From Candidatus Aquirickettsiella gammari (GTDB taxonomy: Bacteria > Pseudomonadota > Gammaproteobacteria > Diplorickettsiales > Diplorickettsiaceae), in the NCBI GenBank assembly GCA_002290645.2, contig NMOS02000002.1, positions 1-64,000 of the forward strand: a stretch of DNA of 64,000 nt, read 5' to 3'. Shown in pieces: positions 1 to 9,423 of this stretch (its first letter is position 1; the number at the start of each line of letters is the position of its first letter). Both the position numbers and the translations under genes were made by a program. A model generated the notes under the pieces. The model saw nothing but the letters and a program-made list of their open reading frames with translations, did no database searches and was not told the origin of the DNA.

Positions 1-1
1 A

Positions 2-118
2 ATCCCTATCCAAACTGACATCACTGAAAAATACTGGCAAAAACAGGAAACAATTCGTCCAAGAAATTACCACTATTTACGCTTAGCTAAAAAAATTAAA
101 ATGTCTCAGATGTCTTGA
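2..118 (+). CDS. C-terminal end of an unidentified protein (5' truncated by window edge)
   Basis: Frame 2 is open from the left edge to a TGA at 116-118, giving 38 residues that end in KIKMSQMS. The tail is basic and polar, with a YWQKQE segment and an RNYHYLRLAKK segment. It would be convergent with nnrD, with about 64 bp between the two stops. An open stretch this short in AT-rich DNA can arise by chance, so it is offered only as a probable gene end. No family is recognised. Confidence 0.4.
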   Translation: MPIQTDITEKYWQKQETIRPRNYHYLRLAKKIKMSQMS

Positions 119-182
119 AATATCACATTAGTCATAGAATTAATCAACATTAAATTTTAAACCCTGACCAAGAAACTTATTT

Positions 183-1007
183 TTAGACATTCACTAGATC
201 GCGTAAATAAGGCAGCAAATCACTGGCTAACAAACCACGTTCTCCTTGTTGCGCGGCGGCTAAATCACCTGCACAGGCATGTAGATAAACACCCCATTCA
301 GCCGCTTGTTGCAAGGTGAGATGTTGCGCAAGCAATCCACCTATCACACCGCTTAGTACATCCCCCATCCCTCCGCTGGCCATACCCGGGTTGCCTAAGT
401 CGCAAATACTTAAGGAATTAGTGCTACAAATCAAACTCCCTGCTCCCTTTAATACAATAACGCCGCCATATTGTGCTTGTAATGCAGTGACCGCCTTGAT
501 TCGATCTGCTTGAACCTCTTTTATTGTACAATTTAATAAACGCGCTGCTTCACCTGGATGGGGTGTCAGGATCCATTGCTCAGATTTTTTCGCTTGCTTG
601 GCTAATAAATTCAAAGCATCCGCATCAAGAACTTTCGGTAGCGAAGTGGTCAGGACACGTTTGAATAATTGCTGTGACCAGCTTGTTTGGCCAAGTCCGG
701 TTCCCACGACGATGACAGTGGCTTTGCTAATCAGTGCCTTTAAATCCCTAGCACCTTTAACCCCCTGTGCCATTATCTCGGGGCGCTCGCTGATAATAGC
801 GGCGATATGATTTTTTTGCGTCGCAACACTGACTAAACCGCTGCCTGTACGTAATGCCGCTTCTGCGGCTAAACGAGCTGCACCGGCCATGCCATCATGA
901 CCACCGACAATTAAAACATGGCCAAATAAGCCTTTATGGGCATCTCGTCGCCGAGGCGTTAATAAACACTTAAAATCGTTCAGTTGGATAGTCGTGGGTT
1001 TTATCAT
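183..1007 (-). CDS. nnrD: ADP/ATP-dependent NAD(P)H-hydrate dehydratase (YjeF C-terminal domain type)
   Basis: This 274-residue ribokinase-fold enzyme converts damaged (S)-NAD(P)HX back to NAD(P)H, using a nucleotide as phosphate donor. Visible signatures are the N-terminal KGLFGHVLIVGG block with GMAGAARLAA after it, a central LTPHPGEAARL, and the C-terminal GNPGMASGGMGDVLSG nucleotide/catalytic loop. In E. coli this domain is fused behind the epimerase domain in Nnr. Here the epimerase half is absent, so the epimerase must be encoded elsewhere or be missing. The longest frame begins with TTG; the following ATG (1007) is taken as the start. It lies 90 bp downstream of the SDR gene on the same strand. 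Confidence 0.9.
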   Translation of the reverse strand: MIKPTTIQLNDFKCLLTPRRRDAHKGLFGHVLIVGGHDGMAGAARLAAEAALRTGSGLVSVATQKNHIAAIISERPEIMAQGVKGARDLKALISKATVIVVGTGLGQTSWSQQLFKRVLTTSLPKVLDADALNLLAKQAKKSEQWILTPHPGEAARLLNCTIKEVQADRIKAVTALQAQYGGVIVLKGAGSLICSTNSLSICDLGNPGMASGGMGDVLSGVIGGLLAQHLTLQQAAEWGVYLHACAGDLAAAQQGERGLLASDLLPYLRDLVNV

Positions 1008-1097
1008 CAAACGGCGCCTAGGTAATAGCGAGTAGTAGCAAACTAAAATTATACTTAAATAAGTGTAGACACTGCCTTAAAGTATCCTTTCTATCAA

Positions 1098-1919
1098 CTA
1101 TTTTTTTTCAGGTGTTGCCGCAGAACCCGCTAAAATACCTCCATCTACGACCAATTCAGTCCCTGTTACAAAGCTTGCTTCGTCCGAAGCAAGATATAGT
1201 GCGGCATAAGCAACGTCGATAGGTTCACCCATTCTTTTTAATGGGATATATTGAGTCATTTTAGCAATTGCTGTCTCTTTATGCTGTTCTTCTCCTAATA
1301 TAGGATCCCATAGAGGTGTTAAAATAGCCGCTGGATGAATAGAATTACAACGAATAGAGTAATTTTTTTCGGCACAATATAACGCCACCGATTTGGTATG
1401 GTTACGAATAGCGGCTTTACTTGATGCATAAGCGACTGCATTGGGAACACCGACCATCCCGGAGCGAGAAGACATATTGATGATCGATCCGCCTCGCCCT
1501 GCTTTCATTAACCGAATGGCGTATTTACAACCTAAGAAAACACCCTCTAGGTTAATAGCATGTATATAATGCCAACTGGCTAAACTGGTATGTTCAGGAT
1601 CTTGCGGACCTAATTGGCCACTCAAACCCATAATGCCGGCATTATTGACGAGAATATCTAATTTTTTATATTTTTTTTCGACCCATTGACTCACTGTTAA
1701 CCATTCTTTCTCCTGACTCACATCTAAATGTTGATAGCTAGCACAAGAACCTATTTCTTTTGCCACTTTATGGCCTATTTCATCTTGGATATCGGTGATA
1801 ATAAGCTGCGCTCCCTCGCGAGCAAATAATTCGGCAGTGGCTCTCCCGATACCATAAGCGGCACCGGTTATAAGAGCGACTTTATCTTTAAGACGTAAAT
1901 TACAGCTTGGTAAGGACAT
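1098..1919 (-). CDS. Short-chain dehydrogenase/reductase (classical SDR)
   Basis: This is a 273-residue classical SDR with a Rossmann fold. It shows the cofactor motif TGAAYGIGRA near residue 19, an aspartate (TDIQD) after beta-2 that favours NAD(H), the structural NNAG motif, and the catalytic Ser...Tyr-x-x-x-Lys set (NMSSRSG, then YASSK). The C-terminal FVTGTELVVDGG is typical of 3-ketoacyl reductase or glucose-dehydrogenase-like SDRs. The substrate cannot be read from sequence. The start is well supported by GAGGAG eight bases before the ATG. The gene follows gshB by about 31 bp on the same strand and may be co-transcribed with the glutathione genes. Confidence 0.85.
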   Translation of the reverse strand: MSLPSCNLRLKDKVALITGAAYGIGRATAELFAREGAQLIITDIQDEIGHKVAKEIGSCASYQHLDVSQEKEWLTVSQWVEKKYKKLDILVNNAGIMGLSGQLGPQDPEHTSLASWHYIHAINLEGVFLGCKYAIRLMKAGRGGSIINMSSRSGMVGVPNAVAYASSKAAIRNHTKSVALYCAEKNYSIRCNSIHPAAILTPLWDPILGEEQHKETAIAKMTQYIPLKRMGEPIDVAYAALYLASDEASFVTGTELVVDGGILAGSAATPEKK

Positions 1920-1950
1920 ATTAAGTTAACTCCTCTTATTTTATTGGGTT

Positions 1951-2904
1951 TCATTTCGATGCTAATAACGAAACAAGGCTATCCAATAACCGAGCACTTA
2001 TATTTAAACCGCACTGTTCATCCAGCTCGCGAATCCCCGTAGGACTGGTGATATTAATTTCGGTTAGATAATCGCCAATAACATCGATACCGACAAAAAT
2101 TAAACCTTTTTCCCGTAAAGTAGGGCTTAATTGCTCGCAAATCCAAACATCTCGCTCGGTCAAAGCAATCGCCTTGCCTTTTCCACCCACCGCTAAATTG
2201 GCCCGCGTTTCACCCGGCGGGGCAATTCGCGCTAAGGCATACGGCAAAGGCTCGCCATTAATCAGGATGATACGTTTATCGCCAGCAAGAATTTCCGGGA
2301 TATAACGTTGTAGCAATAAATAACGCTGATTGTTAGCACTCAAGGTTTCTAAAATGACATTACAGTTTGGATCCGCTACGCCCAATCGAAACACAGATCG
2401 CCCTCCCATTCCATCCAGCGGTTTGGCAATGATATCTTGTTGTTCGGCCAAAAAATTCTTGGCGGCTTGAATACTCGAGGTCACTAAACTGGGTGGGCAG
2501 CACTGTGGAAAATCTAAAGTAAACAATTTCTCATTAAAATCACGCAAACTTTGTGGACGATTTACAATGAGCACCCCTTGTTGCTGTGCTTTATCCAGCA
2601 ATTGGGTGGTATAGATATAAAACATATCGATAGGTGGATCTTTACGCATCAATATAACCGATAAGCTATCTAAAGCGAGCGACTGTTCTCCTGTAAATTC
2701 AAACCAATGCTTGGCATCGTCTTTTACCTTCAAGCTTCGCATACGCGCATAAGGGATGGCATCTCGTAAAAAAAGATCCTTGGCTTCCATATAAAAAAGT
2801 GGCCAAGATCGTCGTTGCGCTTCCAGCAAGATGGCCAAAGTCGACTCTTTTTTAGGGTTAATCCCTGCAATCGGATCCATGATAACACCGAGTGGTTTTG
2901 GCAT
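1951..2904 (-). CDS. gshB: Glutathione synthetase
   Basis: This cytoplasmic ATP-grasp enzyme joins gamma-glutamylcysteine and glycine, the second step of glutathione synthesis. At 317 residues it matches the family size. It starts with a typical GVIMDPIAGINPKKEST segment. It carries VNRPQSLRDFNEKL, the ATP-grasp KPLDGMGGRSVFR loop, and the C-terminal metal/substrate block GIDVIGDYLTEINITSPTG. A GGAG lies seven bases before the ATG, inside the end of gshA. The gene follows gshA by only four bases, so the two form a translationally close pair. Confidence 0.95.
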   Translation of the reverse strand: MPKPLGVIMDPIAGINPKKESTLAILLEAQRRSWPLFYMEAKDLFLRDAIPYARMRSLKVKDDAKHWFEFTGEQSLALDSLSVILMRKDPPIDMFYIYTTQLLDKAQQQGVLIVNRPQSLRDFNEKLFTLDFPQCCPPSLVTSSIQAAKNFLAEQQDIIAKPLDGMGGRSVFRLGVADPNCNVILETLSANNQRYLLLQRYIPEILAGDKRIILINGEPLPYALARIAPPGETRANLAVGGKGKAIALTERDVWICEQLSPTLREKGLIFVGIDVIGDYLTEINITSPTGIRELDEQCGLNISARLLDSLVSLLASK

Positions 2905-2908
2905 CTGC

Positions 2909-4219
2909 TTACTCCATTTTTTTTAATAGGTCAGCTTGCTCGCGCGCGGCAGCCAGTAATGCAAGACGCGCTATCACGCCATAAACATAAAAACGATTGG
3001 CGCATTTGCCTTTTTGTTGCTTAGTCTGATCAGGGAGGTTACAGGCTTTAACAAAAGGCAGCGGTTCAAACTGCATACCGGGAGTATTCAGATTATCACT
3101 GACACCTCGCCCGGTGTGAACGCGATAAAATCCACCCACGACATATTGCCCTAACATATAAACAACCGGTTCTGCCACCGCTTCATTCCAGGTTTCAAAG
3201 GTATAAACGCCTTCTTGAATAATAACCTCGGCAATGGAACGACTGCCCTTGGAAACCATCATGTCGCTGCGTTTTTTTCGATTCAATTGTTGGATTTCAT
3301 CAGGTTCATGAATAGATAACACCCCCATTCCGTAACTCCCCGCATCCGCCTTGATGACGACATAGGGCTTTTCTTTGATATGATATTGATCATATTTTTT
3401 TTGTGTCGCGTGTAGTATCTGTTGGCTTTCTTGCATCATGCAGGCTTCACCTTCGCGCTGCATAAAATCAACCTCGGCACAACGGGAAAACAAGGGGGTA
3501 ATCAACCAAGGGTCTAGGCCGAGTAATTGGGCAAACTCTCCGGCAACCTGGGCATAGTGACGAAAGTGGTTTGATTTTAAACGACTATGCCAACCTAAAT
3601 TCATATTCGGTAAAATAGTTTGCTCTATTCCTTGCAAGATCTCCGGGATACCGTTGGCTAAATCATTGTTTAATAATATACAACAAGGTAAAAAATCCTT
3701 GACTTTAATTTGATCCGCCACGCGAACGATAGGTTCCAATGTTATCCGCGCACCGGACGCTAAAACAATTTCCTTCGCGTGCGACATTTCTTCTAACAAA
3801 GACCCTATTCTGACTTCAAAACCTGCTTTTTCTAAAATATCCTGCAAGGTAGACAGATTTTCAAAGTAAAAGCTATTTCGCGTATGGTTCTCAGGTATTA
3901 ATAAAATACGTAAACATCCTGGCAGCAAACGTTCTAGGGTTTCTTGCGCCGCTTGTACCGCTAAAGAGATAAACCGGTCATTCAGATTATTAAATCCAGC
4001 GGGAAATAAATTAGTATCTACCGGTGCTAATTTAAACCCGGCATTACGTAGATCAACGGAGGAATAAAAAGGTGCCGGTGTTTTACGCCATTGTTCGCGC
4101 AACCAATTTTCAGTCACACTTTGAAAAGCCAGCAACGCTTCTTCTAGTTGATGCAAAGGACCCAAGCAATACGAGGCCAAACAGGGGATATTACTATCCT
4201 CATTGGCTGATATTTTCAT
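2909..4219 (-). CDS. gshA: Glutamate-cysteine ligase, Acidithiobacillus-type GshA
   Basis: This enzyme catalyses the ATP-dependent joining of glutamate and cysteine, the first step of glutathione synthesis. It resembles the GshA family first defined in Acidithiobacillus ferrooxidans (also in Legionella and Xanthomonas relatives), not the E. coli GshA fold. The evidence is the VIKADAGSYGMGVLSIHEP nucleotide loop, the IIQEGVYT segment, and the conserved PVVYMLGQYVVGGFYRVH block. The longest frame starts at 4258, but a strong GGGGGAG sits just upstream of the ATG at 4219 (MKISANED), giving 436 residues. It is the first gene of the gshA-gshB pair. Confidence 0.9.
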   Translation of the reverse strand: MKISANEDSNIPCLASYCLGPLHQLEEALLAFQSVTENWLREQWRKTPAPFYSSVDLRNAGFKLAPVDTNLFPAGFNNLNDRFISLAVQAAQETLERLLPGCLRILLIPENHTRNSFYFENLSTLQDILEKAGFEVRIGSLLEEMSHAKEIVLASGARITLEPIVRVADQIKVKDFLPCCILLNNDLANGIPEILQGIEQTILPNMNLGWHSRLKSNHFRHYAQVAGEFAQLLGLDPWLITPLFSRCAEVDFMQREGEACMMQESQQILHATQKKYDQYHIKEKPYVVIKADAGSYGMGVLSIHEPDEIQQLNRKKRSDMMVSKGSRSIAEVIIQEGVYTFETWNEAVAEPVVYMLGQYVVGGFYRVHTGRGVSDNLNTPGMQFEPLPFVKACNLPDQTKQQKGKCANRFYVYGVIARLALLAAAREQADLLKKME

Positions 4220-4488
4220 CGACGCTCCCCCCATTATAAAGCGATATAAATTAAGCATTTCGCGCTAAAACTTTTGCAACAAACGCCTATTCTAGCAGTT
4301 GGTTTTATTGATTCGCGAAACACAGATAAAATTTTTTAATCGTTATTATTACCTAAAACACGCAAAAAATCCTAGGACAACTCGCTTACAAACTAAAATC
4401 TTCAGCGGAAAAAATAAACTTAAAAAATGCAACACTTCAAAAAGAACGCGTAACCCGCTATAGTGACTTTTTACTCCTCAGTATCTGC

Positions 4489-6453
4489 ATGAGAATGACT
4501 TTTTTTCAACGCCTTGGTCGTTTTTTGCTCGGCAAACCCCGCAACCCTTTAAATCCGAATGCTCAACGCAATATTGCCCTGGTCGCTTTTTTAGCTTGGG
4601 TAGGTCTCGGTGCCGATGGTCTGTCTTCCTCGTGTTATGGTCCTGAAGAAGCATTTATTGCCTTAGGTCCTCATTACAGTTCCTTAGGCTTGTATATTTC
4701 CGTCGCAACGATACTGACCGTATTTATTATTGCGCTGGCTTATAATCAAGTTATCACGCTATTTCCTAGCGGCGGCGGTGGTTACAAAGTCGCCACGCAA
4801 TTATTAGGCCCTTATGCCGGACTGGTATCCGGTGCTGCACTTATCATCGATTATGTACTCACTATTACCATCTCTGTGGCGAGCGGCATCGATGCCTTAT
4901 TTAGTTTACTACCCCATACTCTATTGAATTATAAACTGTTTACAGAAGCTTGCGTCATTATCTTATTGATTACACTCAATCTGCGTGGCATGAAAGAATC
5001 GATCAAAGTCTTGATGCCTATCTTTTTAGGCTTTGTAGTGACGCACTTTTTTTTAATCATCTATGGTGTTATTTCACATAAAAGCACATTGCCCAGTGTA
5101 TTTTCTGACACGCTAAGCAATACGCTAGAACTATCGCATCAAGCGGGTTGGTTATTTGTTATCGCCTTATTGTTACGCGCTTATTCCTTAGGCAGTGGAA
5201 CCTATACCGGGATAGAAGCCGTTTCAAATAACGTCAATCGCTTAATGGAACCCCGTGTTCAAACCGGCAAGTGGACCATGTGTTATATGGCCCTTTCTTT
5301 AAGTTTCACCGCCGGTGGCATTATTTTATTGTATCTATTATGGCATGCCCATCCTGTCTATGGCCAAACCTTAAACGCGGTCGTGTTTCACCAGATTTTG
5401 GGCGATAGCGCGCTGGCGAAAGCCATGTTAACGCTCACCTTACTCCTAGAAGCCGGCCTATTATTAGTCGGTGCTAATACCGGTTTTTTAGCCGGCCCGA
5501 GTGTTTTAGCCAATATGTCGATAGATAGTTGGTTACCCAATCGTTTTCGTCATCTTTCCAGCCGCTTAGTCACACAAAACGGCGTGATCGTTTTTGGCAT
5601 TGCCGCTCTGCTGATTCTTTGGCTAAGCCGAGGACGCGTCTCTTGGCTAGTAATTCTTTATAGTATGAATGTATTTTTAACCTTTTCACTTTCTATTTTG
5701 GGTCTTTGCGTTTATTGGATAAAACAGCGCGGCAATGCCTCGCCACACTGGCTAGGTCGTTTATTTTTCTCAGCTTTCGCGTTTCTTGTCACCTTCAGTA
5801 TTTTAATCGTAACGCTTATTTCTAAATTTACCTTTGGTGGTTGGGTAACGGTTGTTATTACCAGTTTTGTTATTTTAATTTGTCTACTGGTCAAAAAACA
5901 TTACCACTTTGTCTTTAAAAAATTACATGATATGGATTTATTGATGACCAGTACCCCGCCAAAAACACCTGCTGCGCTAACCCCCTTACAGCCCAACGAA
6001 GCCACGGCTGTGGTGATGGTCGGCGAACATCGTGGCATCGGATTACATAATCTGTTATGGATATTACGTACATTTCCCAATCATTTTAAGAATTTTATTT
6101 TTGTCAGTGTAGGGATCGTCGATGTAGAAAGCTTTAGTGCTAAAAAGGAATTAACCACTATGCAAGAAAATACCAATGAAATGCTGGATTATTTTGTCAA
6201 TTATTGTCAACAACAAGGTTTGGCGGCCAAAGGCTTTGCCGCTTATGGCACCGATCCTACCGAAAAATTAACCCGTTTATCGAAAAAGATCATCAAAGAA
6301 TTTCCTCATTCGCTCTTTTTCGCCAGCAAGCTCATCTTTAGTAAAGATAATTGGATAACGCGCTTATTACATAATGAAACGGCGGTGATGCTGCAACGGC
6401 GCTTACATTTACTCGGCGTACAATTAGTGATTCTACCGATGAAAATAGATTAA
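4489..6453 (+). CDS. APC-superfamily permease, KimA/YdaO-like
   Basis: This is a 654-residue inner-membrane transporter with about 12 hydrophobic segments, followed by a soluble C-terminal part from roughly residue 500. The N-terminus carries GADGLSSSCYGPEEAF, like the DALSSxxYGPE motif of KimA-type potassium importers and related amino-acid permeases. FPSGGGGYKVA corresponds to TM3. The C-terminal part resembles the cytosolic regulatory domain of KimA, which binds cyclic di-AMP in Firmicutes; whether a ligand is bound here is unknown. Substrate (K+ or amino acid) is unresolved. dciA starts two bases after the stop, so the two genes are probably co-transcribed. No strong ribosome binding site is seen; the ATG at 4495 is an alternative start. 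Confidence 0.75.
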   Translation: MRMTFFQRLGRFLLGKPRNPLNPNAQRNIALVAFLAWVGLGADGLSSSCYGPEEAFIALGPHYSSLGLYISVATILTVFIIALAYNQVITLFPSGGGGYKVATQLLGPYAGLVSGAALIIDYVLTITISVASGIDALFSLLPHTLLNYKLFTEACVIILLITLNLRGMKESIKVLMPIFLGFVVTHFFLIIYGVISHKSTLPSVFSDTLSNTLELSHQAGWLFVIALLLRAYSLGSGTYTGIEAVSNNVNRLMEPRVQTGKWTMCYMALSLSFTAGGIILLYLLWHAHPVYGQTLNAVVFHQILGDSALAKAMLTLTLLLEAGLLLVGANTGFLAGPSVLANMSIDSWLPNRFRHLSSRLVTQNGVIVFGIAALLILWLSRGRVSWLVILYSMNVFLTFSLSILGLCVYWIKQRGNASPHWLGRLFFSAFAFLVTFSILIVTLISKFTFGGWVTVVITSFVILICLLVKKHYHFVFKKLHDMDLLMTSTPPKTPAALTPLQPNEATAVVMVGEHRGIGLHNLLWILRTFPNHFKNFIFVSVGIVDVESFSAKKELTTMQENTNEMLDYFVNYCQQQGLAAKGFAAYGTDPTEKLTRLSKKIIKEFPHSLFFASKLIFSKDNWITRLLHNETAVMLQRRLHLLGVQLVILPMKID

Positions 6454-6454
6454 C

Positions 6455-6913
6455 ATGAGTAAAAAATTAATTCCTGAACAGACACTCTGTGGTATTTTCC
6501 AACAAGATCCCGAAAGCGTTTTAGCCTTTATCCAAAAAAAAGTCGCGCAATTAAAAAAACTTAATCAAATCTGGCAAGAGGAGATAACAGAGGACCTTGG
6601 CGCGCATAGCCGTATTGCGAATTTTCGTGATGAGTACTTAATTATTGAATGTGATAGCGCCGCTTGGGCAACGCGCTTACGCTATATTCTTCCGGAAATC
6701 CGGCAAAAATTACGCCAATATCCTGATTTGCACGGTTTAAGCCATATTGAATGGTCTATCCAACCTCACTTTCATAGCACCACTCCTTCCTTAAGCCGAC
6801 TACCTCCCCTATTATCGTCGACTAGCGCCCAATTGTTGAAAAATACCGCGGGTAGCATCCCGATAAAATCTTTACAAGAGGCCTTGCTACGTATTGCTAA
6901 AAATGAAAAGTAA
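6455..6913 (+). CDS. dciA: DciA-family protein (DUF721), replicative helicase loading
   Basis: This 152-residue protein has the DUF721 pattern: a basic N-terminal helix, LNQIWQEEITEDLGAHSRIANFRDEYLIIECDS split over two strands, then SAAWATRLRY and an IRQKLRQYPDL helix. The family includes DciA, which interacts with DnaB helicase in bacteria that lack DnaC/DnaI. Legionella and Coxiella relatives belong to this group, so the gene fits the inferred lineage. It begins two bases after the permease stop, consistent with translational coupling. The C-terminal 50 residues are low in conservation and probably disordered. Confidence 0.8.
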   Translation: MSKKLIPEQTLCGIFQQDPESVLAFIQKKVAQLKKLNQIWQEEITEDLGAHSRIANFRDEYLIIECDSAAWATRLRYILPEIRQKLRQYPDLHGLSHIEWSIQPHFHSTTPSLSRLPPLLSSTSAQLLKNTAGSIPIKSLQEALLRIAKNEK

Positions 6914-6975
6914 GTTCACTCGCTTATCCTTAAAAAAAGCGCTTAGTCCTATTTCAATGAAAAAAATTTTTAGAA

Positions 6976-7022
6976 TAAGGGTTTATTGCCTAGTAGCCCT
7001 TAGTGAACCGGATGTTCACTAA
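6976..7022 (-). terminator. Hairpins between convergent dciA and era; possible terminator
   Basis: A perfect 9-bp inverted repeat with a 5-base loop occupies 7000-7022 (arms TTAGTGAAC and GTTCACTAA), right after the era stop. A second stem (AAGGG/CCCTT) lies at about 6977-7001. Reading on the minus strand, a T-rich run follows near 6960-6970. The position between two convergent genes fits transcription termination. The spacing of the T-run from the stems is not ideal, so this is moderate evidence only. Confidence 0.4.
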
Positions 7023-7023
7023 A

Positions 7024-7896
7024 TTAACTCGCTTCCTCTTCTAAGCCAGCAGTTTTTACTTTCACCCAAAGATTTAAATAAACCTTTTTAGCAAAACAAG
7101 CTTCCATATCCTTGCGCGCTTCGGTGCCTACTTTTTTAAGTAATTCACCTTTTTTACCAATAATAATTATTTTTTGTCCCGGTCGTTCTGTCCAAATGAT
7201 AGCGGCTATTTTAATGATCTTTTTTTGTTCTTCAAATTGCTCAATGCTCACCGTCAAGCCATAGGGAAGTTCTTCGTAGAGACTGCGCATTAATTTTTCA
7301 CGAATAAATTCAGCGGCTAAGAAACGCTGACTACGATCCGTCGCCATATCCTTCGAATAAATAAATTCTGCTGGCGGTAAAGCGTTGGCCATAACTTTTT
7401 CTAATTCATCGATGTTATCACCTTTTTGCGCTGAAACAGGCACTATCGCTAAAAATGGCATCTTTTCGTAACAAGATTGCAGATAAGGCAGTAAGCGCGT
7501 CTTATCTTTGACTTTATCCACTTTATTGGCGATTAACACCACCGGATGTTTTTGTAGTTTTAAGCGCTCTAAAATAGCCTCGTCTTCACCCGTCCAACGA
7601 CCGGCTTCTAGTACAAAACCAATCACATCCACATCCACCAAGGCATTTATTGCCGCTCGAACCATGCTTCGGCTTAAACGACCTTGGGCATTTTGGTGTA
7701 AACCCGGTGTATCGATATAAATCGCTTGGGTATTAGCTTCGGTTTTTATCCCCAAAATTTGCTGGCGGGTCGTCTGCGGTTTGGCCGAAGTGATACTTAT
7801 CTTTTCGCCTAATATTTGATTGAGTAAGGTCGACTTGCCCACGTTGGGGCGTCCGATAATAGCAATAGTACCGCAGTGGGTTTTTTGATTTTTCAT
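7024..7896 (-). CDS. era: GTPase Era
   Basis: Era is an essential GTPase that binds the 3' end of 16S rRNA during 30S assembly. The 290-residue protein has P-loop GRPNVGKS at residues 15-22, switch region TTRQQ, G3 DTPGL, G4 NKVD and G5 VSAQKG. A C-terminal KH domain contains IIIIGKKGELLKKVGTEAR. It follows rnc by about 18 bp in the classic lepA-lepB-rnc-era string. Length and motif order are normal. Confidence 0.96.
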   Translation of the reverse strand: MKNQKTHCGTIAIIGRPNVGKSTLLNQILGEKISITSAKPQTTRQQILGIKTEANTQAIYIDTPGLHQNAQGRLSRSMVRAAINALVDVDVIGFVLEAGRWTGEDEAILERLKLQKHPVVLIANKVDKVKDKTRLLPYLQSCYEKMPFLAIVPVSAQKGDNIDELEKVMANALPPAEFIYSKDMATDRSQRFLAAEFIREKLMRSLYEELPYGLTVSIEQFEEQKKIIKIAAIIWTERPGQKIIIIGKKGELLKKVGTEARKDMEACFAKKVYLNLWVKVKTAGLEEEAS

Positions 7897-7914
7897 GATA
7901 TTACCATTGACACT

Positions 7915-8595
7915 CTAAACAGATTCTAATTCCGCTAAAATTTTTTCGGCGGCCTTTTGTTCAGCACGGCGACGACTACTGCCTATCCCGATTGCTTTGT
8001 TAGGTAAACCATGCAATTGACATTCCACTTTAAAGGACTGTTGATGCGCAGGTCCTTCCAAAGCTAATATGGTGTAGATGGGTAAAGGCAGTTTTTTCGC
8101 TTGCAGATATTCCTGCAAACGCGTTTTCGGATCTTTTAGGTCAGGCAATGTTTCGACATTTTCTAAACGGCTTTCATACCAACGCAATATGCACGCCTCA
8201 CAAACTTTAAAACCACCATCAAGATAGATAGCCCCGACAACCGCTTCCATTCCATCGGCTAAAATAGATTTCCGTTGTGCACCACCGGTTTTCAATTCGC
8301 CTGCACCTAAACGTAAATATTTTCCGAGTTCAAATTCTTTGGCCAGATCAGTTAAGGTTTCACCGCGGACCAAATTAGCGCGTAAGCGACTCAACTCCCC
8401 TTCACGTGCTCTGATATTTTGACGAAACAAAGCGGCGGCTATGACAAAGTTAAGTACTGCATCACCTAGATATTCAAGCCGTTCATTGTTTTTATTACCG
8501 CGAAAGCTACGGTGGCTCAATGCATCTTCTAATAATTGGGGATTTTTAAATCGATAATCCAATTGCTGACATAAGGTCTCTATTTCTGCTCTCAC
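7915..8595 (-). CDS. rnc: Ribonuclease III
   Basis: RNase III cleaves double-stranded RNA in rRNA and mRNA processing. The catalytic domain shows the signature NERLEYLGDAVL with the metal-binding Glu and Asp residues, and a second acidic set at ILADGMEAVVGAIY. A C-terminal double-stranded RNA-binding domain starts at DPKTRLQEYLQ. The longest frame begins at a TTG at 8655 inside lepB. A GTG at 8595 with GAGG five bases upstream gives 226 residues, the exact E. coli length, and aligns with its N-terminus, so it is preferred. Confidence 0.94.
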   Translation of the reverse strand: MRAEIETLCQQLDYRFKNPQLLEDALSHRSFRGNKNNERLEYLGDAVLNFVIAAALFRQNIRAREGELSRLRANLVRGETLTDLAKEFELGKYLRLGAGELKTGGAQRKSILADGMEAVVGAIYLDGGFKVCEACILRWYESRLENVETLPDLKDPKTRLQEYLQAKKLPLPIYTILALEGPAHQQSFKVECQLHGLPNKAIGIGSSRRRAEQKAAEKILAELESV

Positions 8596-8624
8596 TGTGG
8601 CCTCGTTAGGATAAGAAAGTACAT

Positions 8625-9401
8625 CTAGCGGATGCGCATACCAAGTCGATTCCAACGAATTCGATTATGCTCGCTATCCCAACTAAAAAACACCCACATC
8701 GCTTTACCGATCAGATTTTTTTCAGGAACAAAGCCCCAATAGCGGCTATCTAAACTATTATCTCGATTATCGCCCATGACAAAATAATTCGCTTCGGGCA
8801 CACGAACCGAAAAATCAGTGGCCAGTTGATCGGGTCGCAAATAAATCTCATGTTGAATCCCGAATAAATTTTCTTGTTTAAGTAATACCGGCCATTTTTC
8901 ATTGGCACCATCTTGATCACTACACTCGCCTAAGCTAATTTGCGGGATAAGCTGACCATTGATGGTTAATATTTTATTTTTATAACGAATCACATCGCCA
9001 GGTAAACCAATAATACGTTTAATAAAATAGGTGGAGGGATCCTTAGGCCACAAAAAGACCATCACATCACCTCGTTTTGGTTCGCCGACAGCGATTATCT
9101 TTTTATGTAATACAGGTAAACGTATACCATAACTAAATTTATTCGCGACAATAAAATCACCAATTAACAGCGCCGGTTTTTCTGAACCGGAAGGAATACG
9201 AAAAGGCTCAGCCAAAAAAGAACGTAACAGTAAAACAATTAACAAAATAGGGAAAAAGGAATAAGCGTACTCAATTAAAACCGGGGGGTGTTCAATTTTT
9301 TTTCGTCGTCGAGTCGGTGCAAAAACGAGTACATCCACTAAGGCAATGGCACCCGATACGACCACCGCGGTAGTCAAAAAAAATTCAAAATTGAAGCTCA
9401 T
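8625..9401 (-). CDS. lepB: Signal peptidase I
   Basis: This membrane-anchored serine/lysine protease removes signal peptides from secreted proteins. The 258-residue protein has a first TM segment (about 9-30), a basic RRRKK stretch, a second TM (about 47-62), then box B with the catalytic serine (IPSGSEKPALLIGD, near residue 90). The lysine box is YFIKRIIGLPGD and the C-terminal box is GDNRDNSLDSRYWGFVP. The residue after the catalytic Ser is Glu where many relatives have Met or Leu. AAGGG lies eight bases before the ATG. The gene sits between lepA and rnc as in E. coli. Confidence 0.95.
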   Translation of the reverse strand: MSFNFEFFLTTAVVVSGAIALVDVLVFAPTRRRKKIEHPPVLIEYAYSFFPILLIVLLLRSFLAEPFRIPSGSEKPALLIGDFIVANKFSYGIRLPVLHKKIIAVGEPKRGDVMVFLWPKDPSTYFIKRIIGLPGDVIRYKNKILTINGQLIPQISLGECSDQDGANEKWPVLLKQENLFGIQHEIYLRPDQLATDFSVRVPEANYFVMGDNRDNSLDSRYWGFVPEKNLIGKAMWVFFSWDSEHNRIRWNRLGMRIR

Positions 9402-9423
9402 ATAAGTAACCCTTAGGATATGA

